From: Halovenus sp.
Lineage (GTDB): Archaea > Halobacteriota > Halobacteria > Halobacteriales > Haloarculaceae
DNA length: 6,069 nucleotides
Direction: 5' to 3'
NCBI GenBank assembly: GCA_028275145.1
Contig: JAQCNG010000150.1
Coordinates: 1 to 6,069, forward strand
A program made the position numbers and the translations under genes. Position 1 is the stretch's first letter. Each line of letters starts with the position of its first letter. Shown here one piece after another: positions 4,529 through 6,069 of the stretch. The notes under the pieces are model-generated. The model did no database searches and was not told where the DNA came from. It was given only the letters and a program-made list of their open reading frames with translations.

Positions 4529-6069
4529 ATGTCAGACGCGCTCGAATACGCACAACAGAACGAAACAGAGGCAGTTGTTGAGTCAGGAATGGTCGACGAC
4601 CTCGTCAGGTTGCTCGACGCCGACGAGGAGGTGACCCGCGAGGAGGCCGCCCGTGTCATCGCCGAACTCTGCGTGGACAACGAGGACAAGGCCGTCGAGT
4701 CCGGCGCAGTGTCGAAACTCGTTGCGAATCTGGATTACGCACACGATGATATCCGCGAGGACGCGGCGACCGCGCTCAGTCGAATCGCCGGCGAGTACGC
4801 GTGGCGTGTTGTCGAGGCGGGGGCGATACCCGGGCTGGTCGACAATCTGAGCCACGACTACAACGACACCCAGCGGATGTCGGCGGCGACGCTGGAGGCC
4901 GTCGCCGAGGAGTACTCGCGGGAGGTTGTCGACGCCGAGGCGGTTCCCGAACTGGCTGCCATTCTCGACCACCGCGACGGACAGACCCGATTGCAGGCAA
5001 CCCGAACACTGCAACGACTCGGCAGGGAGTACCCCGAGGCGGTGGTCGAGGCCGGGGCAGTGCCGAAGATGGTCACGAATCTCGGTCACGACGACGAGAG
5101 CCTGCGCGTTGTCTCTGCCTACACGCTCACACAGACTGCCGAGGAGTATCCGAAACGGGTGGTCAAATCCGGCGCGGTGCCCAGTCTGGCCGCCAACCTC
5201 AACCACGCCAACGAGGATGTCCGGGTGAGCAGTTCGCTCGCGCTCCAGCCCCTCGCCCGGGAGTACCCGAAGCAGGTAATAAAGACCGAGGCGGCACCCA
5301 AACTGGTCGGCAATCTCGGCCGCGACCACGACCGCACCCGCAGCGTCGCCGCGTGGGTGCTCGAGGAGATTGCAACAGAGTTCCCAAAGCGTGTCGTCAA
5401 GGCAAAGGCACTGCCCAAACTGGTCGACAACCTCGACGCCGACCACGAGGAGAGCCGCGTTCGGGCGGCACGGACACTCGGCGAGATCGCGAAGACGTAC
5501 CCCCGACAGGTCGTCAAGGCCGGCGCGGTGCCCGAGCTCGTCGCCAGCCTCGCGCACGGAAACGAGACGCTCAAATCGGAGTCGACGTTCGTGCTCGGAC
5601 AGCTCTCGAAGACCCAGCCAGAGCATCTCGTCGAGGCAGACGCGGTCCCCGTGCTGGTGGATCATCTCGACTACGAGAACGAGCGGGTGCGTCTCCAGTC
5701 TACGTACTGTCTCATCTACATTTCCAAGGCGGACCCGCAGGCGGTTGTCGATGCCGACGGCGTCTCCGAACTCGTCGCGAATCTCCGGAACAGAGCCGAC
5801 AAACTCCGGGCGAGTACGACGAAGACACTCGGGGAGATTGCAAAGGAGCTCCCGATGAAGGTGGACACGGCCGGGGCGATACCCGAACTCGTCCAGCTTC
5901 TCAGCGACAGTCACAGCCTCACGCGCAAGAACGCCACCTGGGCACTCGGACAACTCGCCAGGGAGTATCCCCAGAGACTCGTCTCCGCCGGAGCGGTGCC
6001 GAAACTGGTGTTCAATCTCGACCACGAGCACGACCCCACCGTGAAACAGACCACGTTCGCACTCGCGGG
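4529..6069 (+). CDS. Armadillo-repeat protein (3' end beyond window)
   Basis: The 513 visible residues are almost entirely an alpha-solenoid of armadillo type. After 14 N-terminal residues come twelve complete units of exactly 39 residues and 31 residues of a thirteenth. The unit consensus is xVVEAGAVPxLVxNLxH, then a polar turn, Rxx(A/S)AxxLxEIAxEYPx, matching the armadillo pattern 'VVEAGaVp.Lv.LL...v...A...L..ia'. Such solenoids are protein or peptide-binding scaffolds; no catalytic domain, signal peptide or membrane segment is visible. The protein is acidic overall, but the junctions of units 5-9 are rich in Lys and Arg. The start is uncertain: ATG 4529 begins with the typical haloarchaeal MSD and fits the repeat register, but has no TATA box or Shine-Dalgarno nearby, and an in-frame GTG at 4421 would add 36 acidic residues. 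The frame is open to the window edge, so the stop codon lies outside. Confidence 0.9.
   Translation, partial: MSDALEYAQQNETEAVVESGMVDDLVRLLDADEEVTREEAARVIAELCVDNEDKAVESGAVSKLVANLDYAHDDIREDAATALSRIAGEYAWRVVEAGAIPGLVDNLSHDYNDTQRMSAATLEAVAEEYSREVVDAEAVPELAAILDHRDGQTRLQATRTLQRLGREYPEAVVEAGAVPKMVTNLGHDDESLRVVSAYTLTQTAEEYPKRVVKSGAVPSLAANLNHANEDVRVSSSLALQPLAREYPKQVIKTEAAPKLVGNLGRDHDRTRSVAAWVLEEIATEFPKRVVKAKALPKLVDNLDADHEESRVRAARTLGEIAKTYPRQVVKAGAVPELVASLAHGNETLKSESTFVLGQLSKTQPEHLVEADAVPVLVDHLDYENERVRLQSTYCLIYISKADPQAVVDADGVSELVANLRNRADKLRASTTKTLGEIAKELPMKVDTAGAIPELVQLLSDSHSLTRKNATWALGQLAREYPQRLVSAGAVPKLVFNLDHEHDPTVKQTTFALA
4571..6069 (+). repeat. Tandem 117-bp coding repeats (39-residue armadillo units)
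   Basis: Twelve in-frame units of exactly 117 bp run from 4571 to 5974, and a thirteenth is cut by the window edge. Units start at residues 15, 54, 93, 132, 171, 210, 249, 288, 327, 366, 405, 444 and 483. The copies are diverged at DNA level but no unit carries an insertion or deletion. Best-kept positions are Val2-Val3, Ala5, Ala7, Pro9, Leu11, Asn14, Leu15, Leu30 and, in most later units, the Pro at 38. Confidence 0.92.

Noticed and set aside
4120..4689. N-terminal extension of the nucleotidase containing an apparent membrane segment
   Set aside because: The frame is open, and GTG 4506 could start it, but the hydrophobic stretch is simply the AT-rich promoter core read in antisense (Tyr, Ile, Phe and Leu codons), and the part beyond 4528 is antisense to the armadillo gene. 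Family members start at the 'LLHYSD' strand.
4583..6031. 482-codon minus-strand ORF with its own repeats
   Set aside because: It is the antisense shadow of the armadillo gene. Its periodicity copies the 117-bp coding repeat, and the plus-strand translation matches a known fold.
4571..6069. Regular 117-bp spacing read as a CRISPR-like or satellite array
   Set aside because: The units are diverged at DNA level, stay in one open frame and encode a conserved armadillo unit, so the repetition is at protein level.

Overview
The window looks like chromosomal DNA from a haloarchaeon (class Halobacteria). It is GC-rich with GC-rich third codon positions, its proteins are strongly Asp/Glu-rich, and several genes have a TATA box about 28 bases before the start codon, the pattern of leaderless archaeal transcripts. 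The gene content is archaeal too: mevalonate kinase and the archaea-specific 4-phosphopantoate--beta-alanine ligase. I see no rRNA, tRNA, CRISPR array, transposase or recognisable defence system.

Layout. On the minus strand at the left edge is the N-terminal part of mevalonate kinase (1-236), preceded on the same strand by the phosphopantothenate-forming ligase (404-1147). Divergent from the ligase is an Hsp31-like DJ-1/PfpI protein (1325-2011), followed on the plus strand by a small unrecognised membrane protein (2148-2612). That gene converges on a cytoplasmic UshA-type metallophosphatase/5'-nucleotidase on the minus strand (2758-4119). Between the two is a 116-bp unit bounded by perfect 18-bp inverted repeats, whose right arm supplies the nucleotidase stop codon. 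A 409-bp divergent intergenic region (4120-4528) with an AT-rich promoter core separates the nucleotidase from an armadillo-repeat protein that runs off the right edge (4529-6069). That protein is built from 39-residue units with no indels, twelve complete and one partial in view.

How the genes fit together. The two left genes belong to core archaeal metabolism: coenzyme A synthesis, and the mevalonate route to isoprenoid lipids, which starts from acetyl-CoA. The DJ-1/PfpI protein and the nucleotidase are probably independent housekeeping genes (carbonyl or protein damage, and nucleotide or phosphoester turnover). Most genes seem to have their own promoter, so this is a set of short transcription units and not one operon. 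The parts least explained by known families are the inverted-repeat unit at 2645-2760, the armadillo protein with its basic stripe and non-canonical Asn ladder, and the unresolved 5' end of that gene.
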